NCBI GenBank assembly: GCA_960531495.1
Contig: OY482853.1
Span: 1,363,387-1,427,386 of the forward strand
Source: Zeus faber
Taxonomy: Eukaryota; Chordata; Actinopteri; Zeiformes; Zeidae
DNA length: 64,000 nt
Direction: 5' to 3'
The notes beneath the pieces were generated by a model. The model ran no database searches, was not told the DNA's origin, and saw nothing but the letters and a program-made list of their open reading frames with translations. How positions within the stretch are numbered: the first letter of the stretch is position 1; the number at the start of each line of letters is the position of its first letter. Positions 1 to 11,938 of the stretch are shown here, piece after piece. The position numbers were made by a program, and so were the translations under genes.

Positions 1-1255
1 GCTGGTTCGTGTGTCCAGGAGTATTTACGACCCCTCTTTGTGCGAGTTAGTTATTTAAACTTTTTGCCGTCCTCCCTGACTGACGAGTTGGATGTTGCGT
101 AGCAGATCAAGTCTGGTGCAGATATAGACAACGATAAGCTACTAAAAGTATTAAACATTACTAAAATTATGGAAACACAATAAGACACATAACAGAACAC
201 ATAAGAGACTAAATCATTTCGTTTAATATATTTTATTGTTGTCATCACCATAGCACCTCTCCCTATCTCCGGGTATGTCCCCCCCCCCGTGCTGGTCTAC
301 TGCGTTCCATCTGCAGTACTGCATCAGTTTTTGATCAACAATGAACATCGTTTGATACATGTATTGGGTATTTAAACAACATCCTGGTATTGGAGCAGAT
401 GCTAGGACCTGTGGTTCTGTAAGCCTCCCTCTCCCCTCACTCAACATCAGTGATTATCCACCGAGCTGTAACGCTGCCTTGCCAAGTGGGAGAGTTATAA
501 TCAAGCACTAAAATGTCACCGTCATGTTAACATTTAAAACTCCAGATGCACCGATCCGTCGCTGTCGCTGTCACTGTGAAGCTCAGCTCAGGATGAAAAG
601 TTTGACTCTTTTTCAGACTTGGTTCTTGACGAGTCACTCAGTAAAACCAGTCCTTCCATTTGATTCAGTTGCTTTCATGCACAGTGAGGGAAGGAGGACT
701 TCAGTGAACCGCTGATAAGAGTCGCTCGTCTCTTATTATTATTTTTGTAATAATTGCAATTTATTTGCAAAGTGCAATATAAATCTAGTATAAATGTATA
801 TTTGCGCTTAAAGTGAGACAGAGTTTAATTTGAAGTTTGAACTGGACATTTCCATGTTAGTTGTGTGTTGTGTCCAGTTCCAGGTTGAATTCTACTGGAC
901 TTGGTGACCGTCCATGTTCTGTTTTATTGGAACTCGGTGACGGTTCCATCTTCTTTTATTGTTCTACAGTGAATGATGAACAATAAACACAGTGTCAAAA
1001 TCAGCCTCCTCCCTATCGCGCTCACTGAAAAGTGCAGCGTAGTCCGTATGTGCAGCTGTCCAATCACGTGAGCGTGATCAGATCACATGATGTATTTGTC
1101 GTTAACGTACAGCAGATCAGAATCTGCAGGTCAGACAGAAGAAATCAGAAATAGGAATCAGCAAGAAAATGACAGTCAGTACATCTCTAGTTGGTAAACA
1201 TGTTGAGTACTTTACCACATGATGCATTTAAGGACTATCCTAATGACATGAATGT
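1..1255. other. Intergenic sequence, no feature recognised
   Basis: Only short chance reading frames occur here, with no splice-supported exon or familiar domain. An AATAAA lies near 980 (in the run caataaacac), but no gene leading to it can be traced inside the window. It could be flank or 3' untranslated sequence of a gene starting left of the window. Confidence 0.5.
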
Positions 1256-1284
1256 GTATACTGTATATAGTATTACTATAAGAA

Positions 1285-2158
1285 TGTGTATCCTGCTTTT
1301 AGTATTACTATAAGAATGGGTATTCTGTGTATAGTATTACTATATAAATGTATATACTCTATATAGTATTACTATTTGACTGTATATAGTGTTACTATAG
1401 GAATGTATATACTGTGTATAGTGTTACTATATGAATGTATATACTGTGTATAGTGTTACTATATGAATGTATATACTGTGTATAGTGTTACTATATGAAT
1501 GTATATACTGCGTATAGTGTTACTATATGAATGTATATACTGCGTATAGTGTTACTATATGAATGTATATACTGTGTATAGTGTTACTATATGAATGTAT
1601 ATGCTGTGTATAGTGTTACTATATGAATGTATATACTGTGTATAGTGTTACTATATGAATGTATATACTGTGTATAGTGTTACTATATGAATGTATATAC
1701 TGTGTATAGTGTTACTATATGAATGTATATACTGTGTATAGTGTTACTATATGAATGTATATACTGTGTATAGTGTTACTATATGAATGTATATACTGCG
1801 TATAGTGTTACTATATGAATGTATATACTGTGTATAGTGTTACTATATGAATGTATATACTGTGTATAGTGTTACTATATGAATGTATGTACTGCCTATA
1901 GTGTTACTATATGAATGTATATACTGTGTATAGTGTTACTATATGAATGTATATACTGTATATAGTGTTACTATATGAATGTATATACTGTATATAGTGT
2001 TACTATATGAATGTATATACTGTGTATAGTGTTACTATATGAATGTATATACTGTGTATAGTGTTACTATATGAATGTATGTACTGCGTATAGTGTTACT
2101 ATATGAATGTATATACTGTGTATAGTGTTACTATATGAATGTATATACTGTGTATAGT
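1285..2158. repeat. 32-bp AT-rich minisatellite, about 27 copies
   Basis: The unit reads roughly tatatgaatgtatatactg followed by tgtatagtgttac and recurs every 32 bases; for example the atactgtgta run recurs at 1441 and 1473. Left-end copies are irregular, while the centre is nearly homogeneous with a few tgt/tgc/tat variants. That is the usual pattern of an array homogenised from its centre. It is non-coding. Confidence 0.95.
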
Positions 2159-2388
2159 TAGCTGGAGTAGCTTCCATACGATGATGTGATCCTTGTTACC
2201 AGACGCTACGGTGTGAATAACGATGGAGTCATTTAGCTGCAGTCACTCAAACACCACAGAGACTCCCTGATACACTGTTGTGGTACTCACACTATTTTCC
2301 AGCTTGGCAGGTCTGATATTGTTATGACTTTCGGAACTGTTTTGAGTCCAAGTAATCTAACACAGTCCTTACCTTGTTGAGACTAAGG

Positions 2389-3078
2389 CTACGTTCACAC
2401 TGCAGGCCAATAAGGCCAAAATACGATTTGTTTGTTATTTCTTTGCTCACATGTCACTCTGATCTGTTTTGGGGTTTTTTCATGACAGTGTGAGCAGAAA
2501 AAATCACAGATCATGGAATCTGATCTCCTAAATCAGATCCAGTTCAGATTTCTTTATTCAATATTATTTATTTTTCTTTTTTATGATATTTATTTTCAAT
2601 GCGACCTCAGTCTCAACATTCAAATTGGAATTCATGGGACTTTCACATCCTCTCGAGCAGGGGCACCTTCTTATTATCACGGACTGGATCGCAGCGCACA
2701 GAATGTCAATCGGACATTGTGTTTTTATTTTATTTGACTAAATGTCTTATTTCCTTATTGAAGGAAACAAAACAGCACTGTGCCCCTGTCTGGATTCAAA
2801 GATTTTATCCGCGAGCTTGAGGCGAGGTACACGGTCCTACGCCGCCCGACAACCACCGTGTATTTGCTTGCCCTGTTTACTTCCGCTCGACAGCGTGCTG
2901 CGTGTGATGTCTTTGTTACTTGTGCGCATGCAGGTCAGTTCAGGGCAGTGACCCGTTCACTCTAGAATCTGATATTGGCCACATTTAAAGAATAATGTGA
3001 ACAGTCAAACAAAAAAATTGGATCTGAGCAATAAATCAGAACTGAGCATGAAGACTTTCAGTGTGAATGTATCTTAAA
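2389..3078. mobile_element. MITE-like non-autonomous DNA element with inverted ends
   Basis: The left end (ggctacgttcacactgca) is matched in inverted orientation, imperfectly, by the right end (ttcagtgtgaatgtatc). The interior repeats variants of ggatctgag / cagatcc and has no long reading frame. Ends of this type are common in fish genomes on hAT-like non-autonomous elements; the family is assigned from memory and the divergence suggests an old copy. Confidence 0.55.
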
Positions 3079-3214
3079 ACACCTCCTGAGGACAAAAATA
3101 TCCATTTCCTCTTCGATAATGACATAAATTCCACTATGAGAACAGTTTTGTTCCTTAAAAACGATCATGGCAGTGAGTATAAAACAGATAGTCAATGGAT
3201 TATAAGCTAGCACT

Positions 3215-3440
3215 GTAGAAGAATCTTTAATCATCACACGACACACCACACTACAACACATGCGCACACACACACACACACACTGTCCTGGCTTCCCTTC
3301 CGCCGGGGGGGCAGCCAGGAGCAGTGGGCAGCATTCGACAACACCCGGGGACCTGCTTCCATACGCCCATCACTGGTCGGACCATGATGTGTGCATGTTT
3401 TTGGTGGGGGTCCTTACTGATGTTACATAGAGGAAATATA
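3215..3440 (-). mobile_element. SINE-like repeat, 3' part, reverse orientation
   Basis: Reverse-complemented, this segment matches the right part of the element at 32,289-32,710. Shared parts are the mention of dates-style spacer giving ccatcactggtcggaccatg, the CA/TG run and the ending gtgtcgtgtgatgattaaag. The 5' (tRNA-like) half is absent. Confidence 0.6.
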
Positions 3441-4381
3441 AATGGGCTGTGTTTTACAGCTGTACATGCATGTACCTCCCTTTAAAACGATCGAGATTTG
3501 CTGACATACGAACATGGGTCAGAATCGACTCGTCTTGAAATCGGCACTAACTGTGTGCACACTTTTCTCCGAGTCATGTAAGGTCTTTTCTACCGCATGG
3601 AATTCGGTCTGGGGATTTACCGGAACATAAGGTAAGCACATTTGATATAATTTTACTAACTGATAAAATGACATATTGAAATGAAAAACGATCAACTTTT
3701 CCATTTACATGCTTGTTACATATTACATTTTCTTTGTGGAAAGAGATCTCTAGCAATTTTTTTTTTTTTTTTAAATACTGAGAATGAACGAACTTTCATT
3801 TAAATCTATGTTTGCTATTGAAAGTTAAAGCCACAGCAGCATTACAACATGATGAGCATAATAACTACTAATAACTCTGTTCACTGTAGCGCCCTCTAGG
3901 GGACAGTCCATCACATTCCATGACTGTCTGCGTTGAGTCTTTATTAACACACACTTCACGGTTTCAGGTGGAAGGAGCCTCCTCCGGTTGCTTGAAAAGA
4001 AGAGAAAGGCAATATCTTTTTTTGTTCTTGTTTTTTTACTATAGAATGTCCATTTTTATTTTTATTTATTTTATTAATTTTTTTCGAAACCATTTTTTTG
4101 TTGAATATTATAAAAGTTGTGAGCCAGACAAGACCAATGGAATGATTAGTAGATAACCTGATGTTCAACCTGAACCCAGTGTGCTGAGTTGGTCTGTTCT
4201 AATGCATTAGATGGGGTTACACTGTTTTCTATAAAACTAAAATTTGAGGGAAAGTTATTTTTTTTATTATTATTATTATTTTTTTTTAATAAATACATAT
4301 TTGTTTCCCATGAACTAGAGACAGACCCTTTTGTCACTGATAGCTGTCATATTGACAGAATATGACTCTGTTGCCTTTCAG
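3441..4381. other. Intergenic, low-complexity T-rich stretches only
   Basis: No exon is supported here. Homopolymer T runs occur at about 3757-3772 and 4258-4290. Confidence 0.5.
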
Positions 4382-7300
4382 CAATCACGGCAACGCCGTC
4401 AATGTTGCATCTTATCAAATGCTGAAATCAAGTTGTCAGAACTACGGGCATGAAGATGTAAAATTAACTTTTAATTCCAACATTAATGTCCTACTGTACC
4501 AGGAACTTTCCATTGTCGATAAGGATGTTTTACTCCAGCTGTCAGCCACTTTAACTGTATTAAAGATCATTGAAACAATAAGTGCATGAGTCTCTCAGTA
4601 TTACAGCGCTTGGTGAAAATGGATTCTTTCTGACTCTAGTTCATGCAAAACAACCAACCCAACAGTTAGCTTTTTCACATTTTCTATTTTCAGTTGAAAT
4701 GTTCAGAATGTATTTTAAAGCACTTCTGTTGTGGCAAAGCGGAGTGAAAGGATTCACTTACCTGTTTACAGATTGGAGACAGAGACGGTGTTTTGGACGT
4801 GAAGGATGAGCCAAGTGAAGCCACTTGTTCAGGTCCACAGGGGCGTGAACAGAACACATGTCAACAGGTAACTTTTTATTTTGAATACAAATAGAGGACA
4901 AATAAAACAAAACGCAATCCACATGCGAACAGTGCCAATACAAGGTCAATGTAAAGGCAGCCATTAAGCGTTTATCGGAATTTGATCATGTTCATAATAG
5001 TCACATTCTCACAGAGATCATTTGATTTCTGACTGCTAGGAAATGTAATGTTGGCTGTCCTGGTCAGGCAGCAGTAGGACTGCACGCCACTGCAAGTGTT
5101 CAGATGCCTTTACTCCTTTCTACATGTGTTTGTACTGTGGGGTCTTCCAACAAACAAAATAATTATTTAGATTGTAAGAAATGTTTGCAAATTCATCCAA
5201 AAAAACTAATAACGGGAAATATCACATGCAAAATATTCAGGCCCTCCAGACATGACGCTTGGCATTGTAGCCCTAAGTGACCAGATAGTCTTGTTTCTCG
5301 GCAGTCCTTTAGGTGTCGTGGCAAACTCCAAGCCAGCTGTTAATGAGGACCTAATAATCAATGTAGATTCAATATTCAAAGATTTATTGCACTGTACAAC
5401 ATGAAGTGAAATGCTTTTTGGCAAACTCCAGAGACTGTGGTGGGCATAGTTGAAATAGAAAAAAATAAAGTAAGAATAAAAAATAAAAATAGGAATACAA
5501 TTACATACAAATACAAATCTATATACAGCTGAATGCTCTATTGAGTCTCATAGCAAATTCCGTATTCAGACCAAATTTGGACTTAAATGTGATGTTTTAT
5601 TTTTAACGGGAGTAGCCGAAAGAAGATGATGCAAAAAAATTGAAATTTAAGTTTTATGATGTCCTTGGGTTTTTTTTATTTAAATGTTTGGTAGAGCGCA
5701 TTAATGCAATTATTGCCAATAGTAATTTCTTGTTCGTGAGCTGAATAAAATGTAACAGCATATCATCTCACACCCATCATAGGCCCCTCAATCACCTGCT
5801 TGTATCCATCCCAGCAATATTTACTGCAGCACAATATAATAAGCGCCCACTCGCTCACTGTGAATGATCCGGACAATCACCTGCTCTGTTCACACATACC
5901 CCTCAATCGGACGTTATACAGACGTTGTACTCGGGTGTAGGCTGGGTAATTTCAGAGTTGCAGTGCATGTGTGAAAGCAGCTTAAGTCTCGCCAAGAGGT
6001 AATGCTAAAGATCTGGTAACAATAATTAATTTGGTACATTTTAATGCCGAGTCCCTTTTAATATTTTATTTCTTGATTTGATTATTTATTGTCATATGTG
6101 CTGATTGACTATTACAAAATCTTAATTGCCTTGTTTGTATTTTCCTTTTAGACAAATGACCCATTTTCCAAATATTATTGTGCATCGGACAATTCAGATG
6201 AAGATGTTGAAGACTACCTTTCTCCAGACCGGGGACTCGACAGGGAAGGCATCCTATCGGACAGTAGTTCTTCCCCCCAAATATCAAAACATTGGTCCTT
6301 CAATGAGTCTTATCAATCCACTGACTCCGTTTCTGACACCATGGCGGATGGCAGAGACCCCATCTCAAATCTCAACAATGTGAACGGTGAAGGTGTGGTA
6401 ATCAGTGGCTATGCAAAGAAAAGCAATGGTCATCGATTGTACAAGAGACATTATTGCTTTTACTGTTTGAAACCCCAACAGAAGATGGCGAGACATTTGG
6501 AGAAAAAGCATTCTGAAATGCCAGAAGTTTCTAAAGCTTGTAGTTTCCCAAAGGGTTCCAAGGAGAGAAAAACTCTTTTAGACTATATTCGCAACAAAGG
6601 AAATTTTAAACACAATGCAGCTGTCCTGGAGTCAGGGAAAGGAGAACTTGTTCCTGCCAAAAAACCTCCTCATGCCAGAACAGCAGAGGACTTCATACAT
6701 TGTGCGTATTGCATGGGATTATTCAGCAGAAAACACCTTTGGCAACACTTGAAAAAATGCAAATTCATTGCTGGATCTGTGATCAGCGAGCCTGATGGAC
6801 CCGAAGCCCAGGCTCTATGCACACCCACAAAGTGCGTGGAGGACTCCATTCTGTCAGTCTGCTCAAACAGTCAGCTGGATGAACACAATACTGGAGCACC
6901 AGAGGAAGCCCATGAGCAGGTAAAGGAATGACTATTCTGAAGGCAATTTTTTTAAATATAAGGGGTGGGCAAAATATCATGAACGCAACATGAAAAGGAG
7001 AACATCTCAGCAAGTAAATTACATTTACAACTGTCGCTGCAGTGGTGAAACATATTGTCGGTTGGTTGTCAATTTAGCTGTATCATTGTGACTTTTCATA
7101 AGGGTGACTTGTAAAAAAAAAAGTCAAGTCAAAGTAAAAGCACTACCTCCCTAATAATCTGATCTGAACATCACTTAAGCTTTATGGGAAGTTCAGGAGC
7201 GAAGAGTGGGATTTAGTTTTCCTCCTCCTTTGTCCCTCAAATGAACTGGAGGCCTATCTTCATTAAGAATGGCACAATATTTCACTACACACAGTTTAGG

Positions 7301-10300
7301 ACAGTTCTGAACTCTTCTGAAGGCAAAGGGTAGCCCTACTCATTTTAGGTCCATAATATTGATTGCTATGTGTTTGTTGTTTTGTCTACACCCTGTAGTC
7401 TGTGAACCTTGACACCAAAGCTGGTCAATGTCAGTTTGCCTGCTTGAGGACTGGATTGAGAAATACTGGATTTCATCATTAGGCTTTCTTTGGGAGCCAC
7501 ATAAAGTTCTATTTCATATCTTGTATTTTTTTTCTTTTTTTTCTTTCTTTCAGAGTAAAGATTTGGAACCTAAATATTCAAAGGACTCTAACACGGACAG
7601 TGAAGGTGACTATGTTCCAGAACAGGGAGGCCAAAGTGAAGGCAGTCAATCAGACAGTAGTGCTTCCCCCCAAACATCAAAACATTGGTCCCTCAATGAG
7701 TCTTATGGATCCACTGACTCTGCCTGGCACCACACAACTCCAAAAGCCCTGGAAGCAGGGACTACCTACTCTGTTTTTGACACCACGGGAGAAGGCCGGG
7801 ACCCAATTTCAAATCGGAACAATGTGGATGGTGAAGGTGTGGTAATCGGTGGATATACGAGAAAGAGTATTGGTAATCGACTGTACAAGAGGCATTATTG
7901 CTTTTATTGTTTGAAACCTCAAAAGAAGATTGCGAGACATTTGGCACGAACGCATTCTGAGATGCCGGAAGTTTCAAAAGCTTGTAGTCTCCCGAAGGGT
8001 TCCAAGGAGAGAAGAGCTCTTTTACAGTACATTTGCAAGAAAGGGAATTATAAACACAATGCATCTGTTCTGGAGTCGGGGAAAGGAGAACTTGTTCCTG
8101 CCAAAAAACCTTTTGAAACAGGAAAGGCAGAGGACTTCATGCATTGTGCATATTGCAGAGGATTATTCATGAGTAAGCACCTCTGGCGACATTTGAAAAC
8201 TTGTAACTGCGTCCCGAAGTGCATAAGCAAAGAGCCTGGCCGAGGTGATGCCCAATCCCTTTGTGCTTTCACAAGCCCTTTTCCAGCACACATAACTAGA
8301 AATATACAGAAAATAATCAAATCCATGACTCAGGATGACATCACAGATGTTATCAAAAAAGACTGTGTCATCATGCAGTTTGGGGGACACATGCTACACA
8401 AACGTGGGACATCTGCTAGAATCCAAGCGTTTGTCCACCGGAAGATGCGAGACATGGGAAGACTGCTGATCAGTGCAAGGAAAGTCACCTCCTTTCGTAG
8501 CATGGAAGAGTTAATAGACCCACAAAAATACACAGAGATGATCAAGGCTGTCAAATTAGCATGTGGGTACAACGACAAAATGCAAAAGTATAGAACTCAA
8601 TCTCTCGTAGGTAAACTTGAGACCATCTTGTCAACAATTGGTAAACTTGTAAAAGCTAAAGCTTTGATCAGAAATGAGAGCGACCTGGTGGAGAAAGCAA
8701 CTGGCTTTCAAACAGTCCATAAGCAAAGGTGGAAAGAGTTGGTCCATGCATCTCAGAACAGTGAGCAAGCAACGTTGGATACACCCGCTGTCATGCTCTT
8801 CACAACAGATGTCCAAAAAATGCATCTGTTTCTCAGTCGCATGCAGGACCAATGCATCAGTGAGTTGTCTCTGGAACCATCGACCGACTGCTGGTCGACT
8901 CTCGCAAAAGTGTGTATGACTCAGATAATTCTGTTCAACCGCTGTCGTGAGGAGGAGGTTCCTAGCCTGGCCTTGTCTGCCTTCCTGTCCAGATACACCT
9001 CCGTTCCTCATGATGACATTGGTTGGTGCCTCTCTGAAGTAGAAAAAATACTTTGCCAAAACTTTGCCAAAGTTGTCATCAGCGAAGAAATTCCAAGGCC
9101 TGTTCCAATTCTGATGACGCCAAAGATGCTTCACACACTGGAATTACTGATTGAGAAAAGGGAGCTTTGTGGAGTTCTTAAGGAGAACAGATATGTGTTT
9201 GCCAAACCATTGGAAATGTCACATTTCAGTGGCACTGATTGTTTCCATGGTTTTGCGAAGGCTTGTGGGGCAAAAAGTCCTGCGGCCCTCACAATCCCTA
9301 AACTGAGGCAACAGGTTGCAACACTTTCAACAGTCCTCAACCTGACTGCCACTGAATTGGAGCAACTAGCAGAGTTCCTTGGTCATGACATCAACACCCA
9401 TCAAGACTATTATCGTCCTCCTATCAAGGCTCTCCAACTATCCAAGATCGGCGAAGTTCTGTTTGCACTAGAGCAAGGGAGAACGGCAGAGTTCTATGGC
9501 AAAAACATGGATGAAATCCATATCAAAGCAAACGGTACATGAAAACCATCTAATTCAAACAATATCTTCCTACCTCTTATCTTTGTCATGCTCTGTTAAT
9601 CAGTGTGAACTGTCGTTGTAGAGAGGATTCTAACCACCCAGGAGGGATGCTATGAATTTGCTCTGGATGGTAAGTTCCAACAGAAAATCAAGGTACCAGA
9701 TGTCCAAACCAGGTGGCACAAACCTGATATTTAAAATGAAAATTCATCATTTTTGAATGTTATTGTGCCCTAGCTTGTAATGTACAGTTCATTAGTTCCG
9801 TTGTCGCTCGTTTGGGATATTATGACGAAGCTGGTAGAGGAAGTGTTTAGTAGACAGTCTATGAAGTTTACTGTAATGCCGTATTTAAAGTCCTCCACGT
9901 ACTGGGACGACTGCAGCACAGCAGGTGTCTGTGACCTCGACGAGACCTTTGCAACATGGTTGCAGAGGGTGTCTCATCCATATCGCTGAAATCAAAGGCA
10001 CGGCCGTCCGCCTGGATGTTGCACATCATTTAATGCTGGGTAGCTTAAAATGGTGTGAATGTTGTGGGATATTTGAATGTAGCTTTCCAGACCATATTGT
10101 GCAAATTGAGTGGAATGTGTAACAGGATTAAGTTTCATTAAGTGTTCTTCTGGGTAAGAACTGCAACCTCTGGCGTGATTTGTGACAAGTTGATTTGTGT
10201 TGCAAGGCAGTGTCACTGCAGGAGGGGCCACGTCTGAACTTAGATTGTCAGGAGATACACATTTTATATTTTGGGCTCTAGAGGGTTCAAATTACTTTGT

Positions 10301-11358
10301 GTTCTTTCAAAACATGAGCAAAACTGTTGTATAGAGTTGTGGCGGGGTTGAAAAAGAGGCGCACGAAAATAAGACTTGGGTCATGCAGAATCATGTCCTT
10401 AAGAGCAGGGAAATACAGAATTAGACTTTATCATGATATTACAGCATCCCAAATCCTTTCATCTAGTCTCATATCACAATATATATGGGGATAATATCCA
10501 TGTATGGCCCAGCCCTAATTCTCACTTAGCGAGTCACTTAGTTTTTTCCCGTTTTGACATTCATGTCTGCATTCTCCCACAGAACCATCAGCAAATAATC
10601 AAGAAGTGATGTCATCAACACACAAACGTAAACCGCCAGGGCCAGAAGAATCCCCGGCCTGGGGCGGGGCTCTGGCCGAAGGTGGACCCCACTTATTCAA
10701 TGGTATGAAATAGTGATGAAAATGAATTTGGGCCTGAGTTCCACATCTGTTTACTAGGAGGATGCGTGTATGTCTGTATCCTCCACCCAACACGTGCACA
10801 GTGCATCCTGCATTCAAGTTCAAGTTCAAGAGATTATTTGTCACATACATATACATACGGTCATACATGAGTGCTCTATAAACTCTAAAAATACTAAAAA
10901 ATACCAAAATGTGCGTAATCGACTCAAGGTGCTCGCGCAGGCAGCCGCAAGGGGAGGCGCCACAATCGCGATTCCTGGTTCTAGAATTATATCATAGAAT
11001 TAATTGACTGTGTTGTATTAAATATACATTTAAATCCTCCTAAATGAAACTTACCTGAACTTACGTACCTCCAGCACTTACCTCACAGAGTAGAAGTCCT
11101 GGCTATTATATCTGCTGTTACAATACAAGAACCCTCTACTAATTCTCATTAATGCATCTTCACACAGGCTCACCTCTTTGGAACCAAAAGCTGTACCGCG
11201 TTCAGTCCAATTCATTTTCTCTGTGACTTAAGATGAGATAAAATAAAGATAAAGGTACTTTATTAATCCCCAAAGGGAAATTACACAGTTGCAGCAGCAA
11301 TGACATACGTGACAAAACACACATAATTATCAAAAACACACATTGTTTTTCAATCAAT

Positions 11359-11396
<38 letters not shown>

Positions 11397-11938
11397 AGCA
11401 CCGAGCTCCTCTCACATCCTGCTTGTTTGACTAAACCTCACTCCGTGCACCCAGAGAAAGTTTACTTTCCGAACCTGGGTTTTCTACCCGTGGATTTTAG
11501 AATCCTGTAGTGCTGTTTTCTATTAGAAACACTGATATATTCGTTGGATTTCTTAATTGTAATATTTGTCATTCTGATCAAAAAAACCACATGTTGCCCT
11601 CTGTAGTGACCCCTTTGCTCTAAAGCCTCCAGGTAGTTTTTAGATCGCGCCCCCCCCCGCCCCCTGCTTTTGTTTTTAAAAGCTGCTTAACTTCTGTTTC
11701 CATTCTGTCCTTTTCAGAACCGGGACCCTCTAAGCGTAGGAGGACCACCTGGACGGAGCAGGAGGTGAAGGCGGTCGAGACACAGATGATGGCTTTCATC
11801 ACTTCCTGTCAGGTTCCAGGCGCCATGGACTGCAAACAGTGTTTACGGGCGGAACCGAACGCCCTGAAGAACAGAGACTGGAAGAGCATTAAGTACTATG
11901 TGTACAACCGCATCAAGGCCTTGAGGAGACCCCTGTAA
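4382..11938 (+). CDS. Zinc-finger / tyrosine-recombinase-like protein (Crypton-type), multi-exon
   Basis: Supported exons are 4772-4867, 6152-6919, 7554-9534, 9622-9669, 10583-10702 and 11718-11938 (TAA). All have AG/GT borders and their lengths sum to 1078 codons in one frame. A weaker upstream exon, 4382-4457, would join in phase; the true start codon is not identified. The protein carries two copies of a module with a C2H2 finger (CFYCLKPQQKMARHLEKKH type) and a C2HC finger. A domain with tyrosine-recombinase boxes follows: Arg box at 8937-8960 (NRCREEEV), LRQQVAT at 9303-9323, LGH at 9378-9386 and the Tyr pair at 9408-9413. The last exon holds a WTEQEV domain ending KALRRPL. Similar proteins are numerous in fish genomes. 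From the recombinase boxes I infer descent from a Crypton-like DNA transposon. The HxxR histidine position reads Lys, and the gene is cut by introns, so it may be a domesticated host gene rather than an active transposase. Confidence 0.75.
4868..6151. other. Intron containing a dispersed repeat
   Basis: Positions about 5868-5983 (gaatgatccggacaatcacc ... gtgtgaaagcagctta) recur at about 41,667-41,767. This is a dispersed fish repeat, probably a small DNA element, since the ends read as ttcacacatg-type inverted motifs. Nothing else is recognised. Confidence 0.5.
6152..6919 (+). CDS. Exon: first zinc-finger module of the recombinase-like gene
   Basis: This 256-codon exon is phase 0 at both ends (acceptor tttccttttag, donor cag|gtaaag). 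It encodes an acidic Ser-rich leader with SPQISKHWSFNESYQSTDS, a C2H2 finger and a C2HC finger (HCAYCMGLFSRKHLWQHL...C). It is homologous to the first part of the next exon, so it is a tandem duplicate. Because it is symmetric in phase it can be skipped without breaking the frame. Confidence 0.75.
9622..9669 (+). CDS. Candidate 48-nt cassette exon of the recombinase-like gene
   Basis: The acceptor is cgttgtag and the donor g|gtaagt is near perfect. The exon enters and leaves in phase 1 and encodes ERILTTQEGCYEFALD without a stop. Skipping it joins 9534 directly to 10583, also in frame. Its size and phase are suggestive, but expression is unproven. Confidence 0.5.
10290..10545. repeat. Dispersed repeat related to the 36,660-37,295 element
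   Basis: The stretch shares cagaattagactttatcatg, then a tctcatatcacaatat block and a cccagcccta end, with the element flanking the LINE at 36.7-37.3 kb. It lies in the intron before the exon at 10,583 and has no coding capacity. Confidence 0.45.
10810..10985 (-). mobile_element. Mini-element carrying both ends of the CR1/L2-type LINE
   Basis: The left part (ttcaagttcaagagattatttgtcacatac, split over 10,815-10,852) matches the LINE 3' tail seen at 33,136. The right part (gcgcaggcagccgcaagggg, 10,937-10,956) matches the LINE 5' end near 36,614-36,640. Almost all of the LINE body between them is missing. It is an internally deleted copy, or a short non-autonomous derivative. Confidence 0.65.
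11236..11345. mobile_element. Short LINE-tail-like fragment
   Basis: The motif ctttattaatccccaaaggg, continuing to aaattacac, is a 3'-end sequence often seen on fish LINE fragments. Only about 100 bases are recognisable, and the family is not certain. An (AT)n run follows at 11,362-11,394. Confidence 0.45.
11362..11394. repeat. (AT)n microsatellite
   Basis: A pure alternating AT run of about 33 bases. Confidence 0.95.

Noticed and set aside
7762-9352. Minus-strand frames antisense to the recombinase exon
   Set aside because: They overlap a frame with clear homology and conserved motifs on the plus strand.
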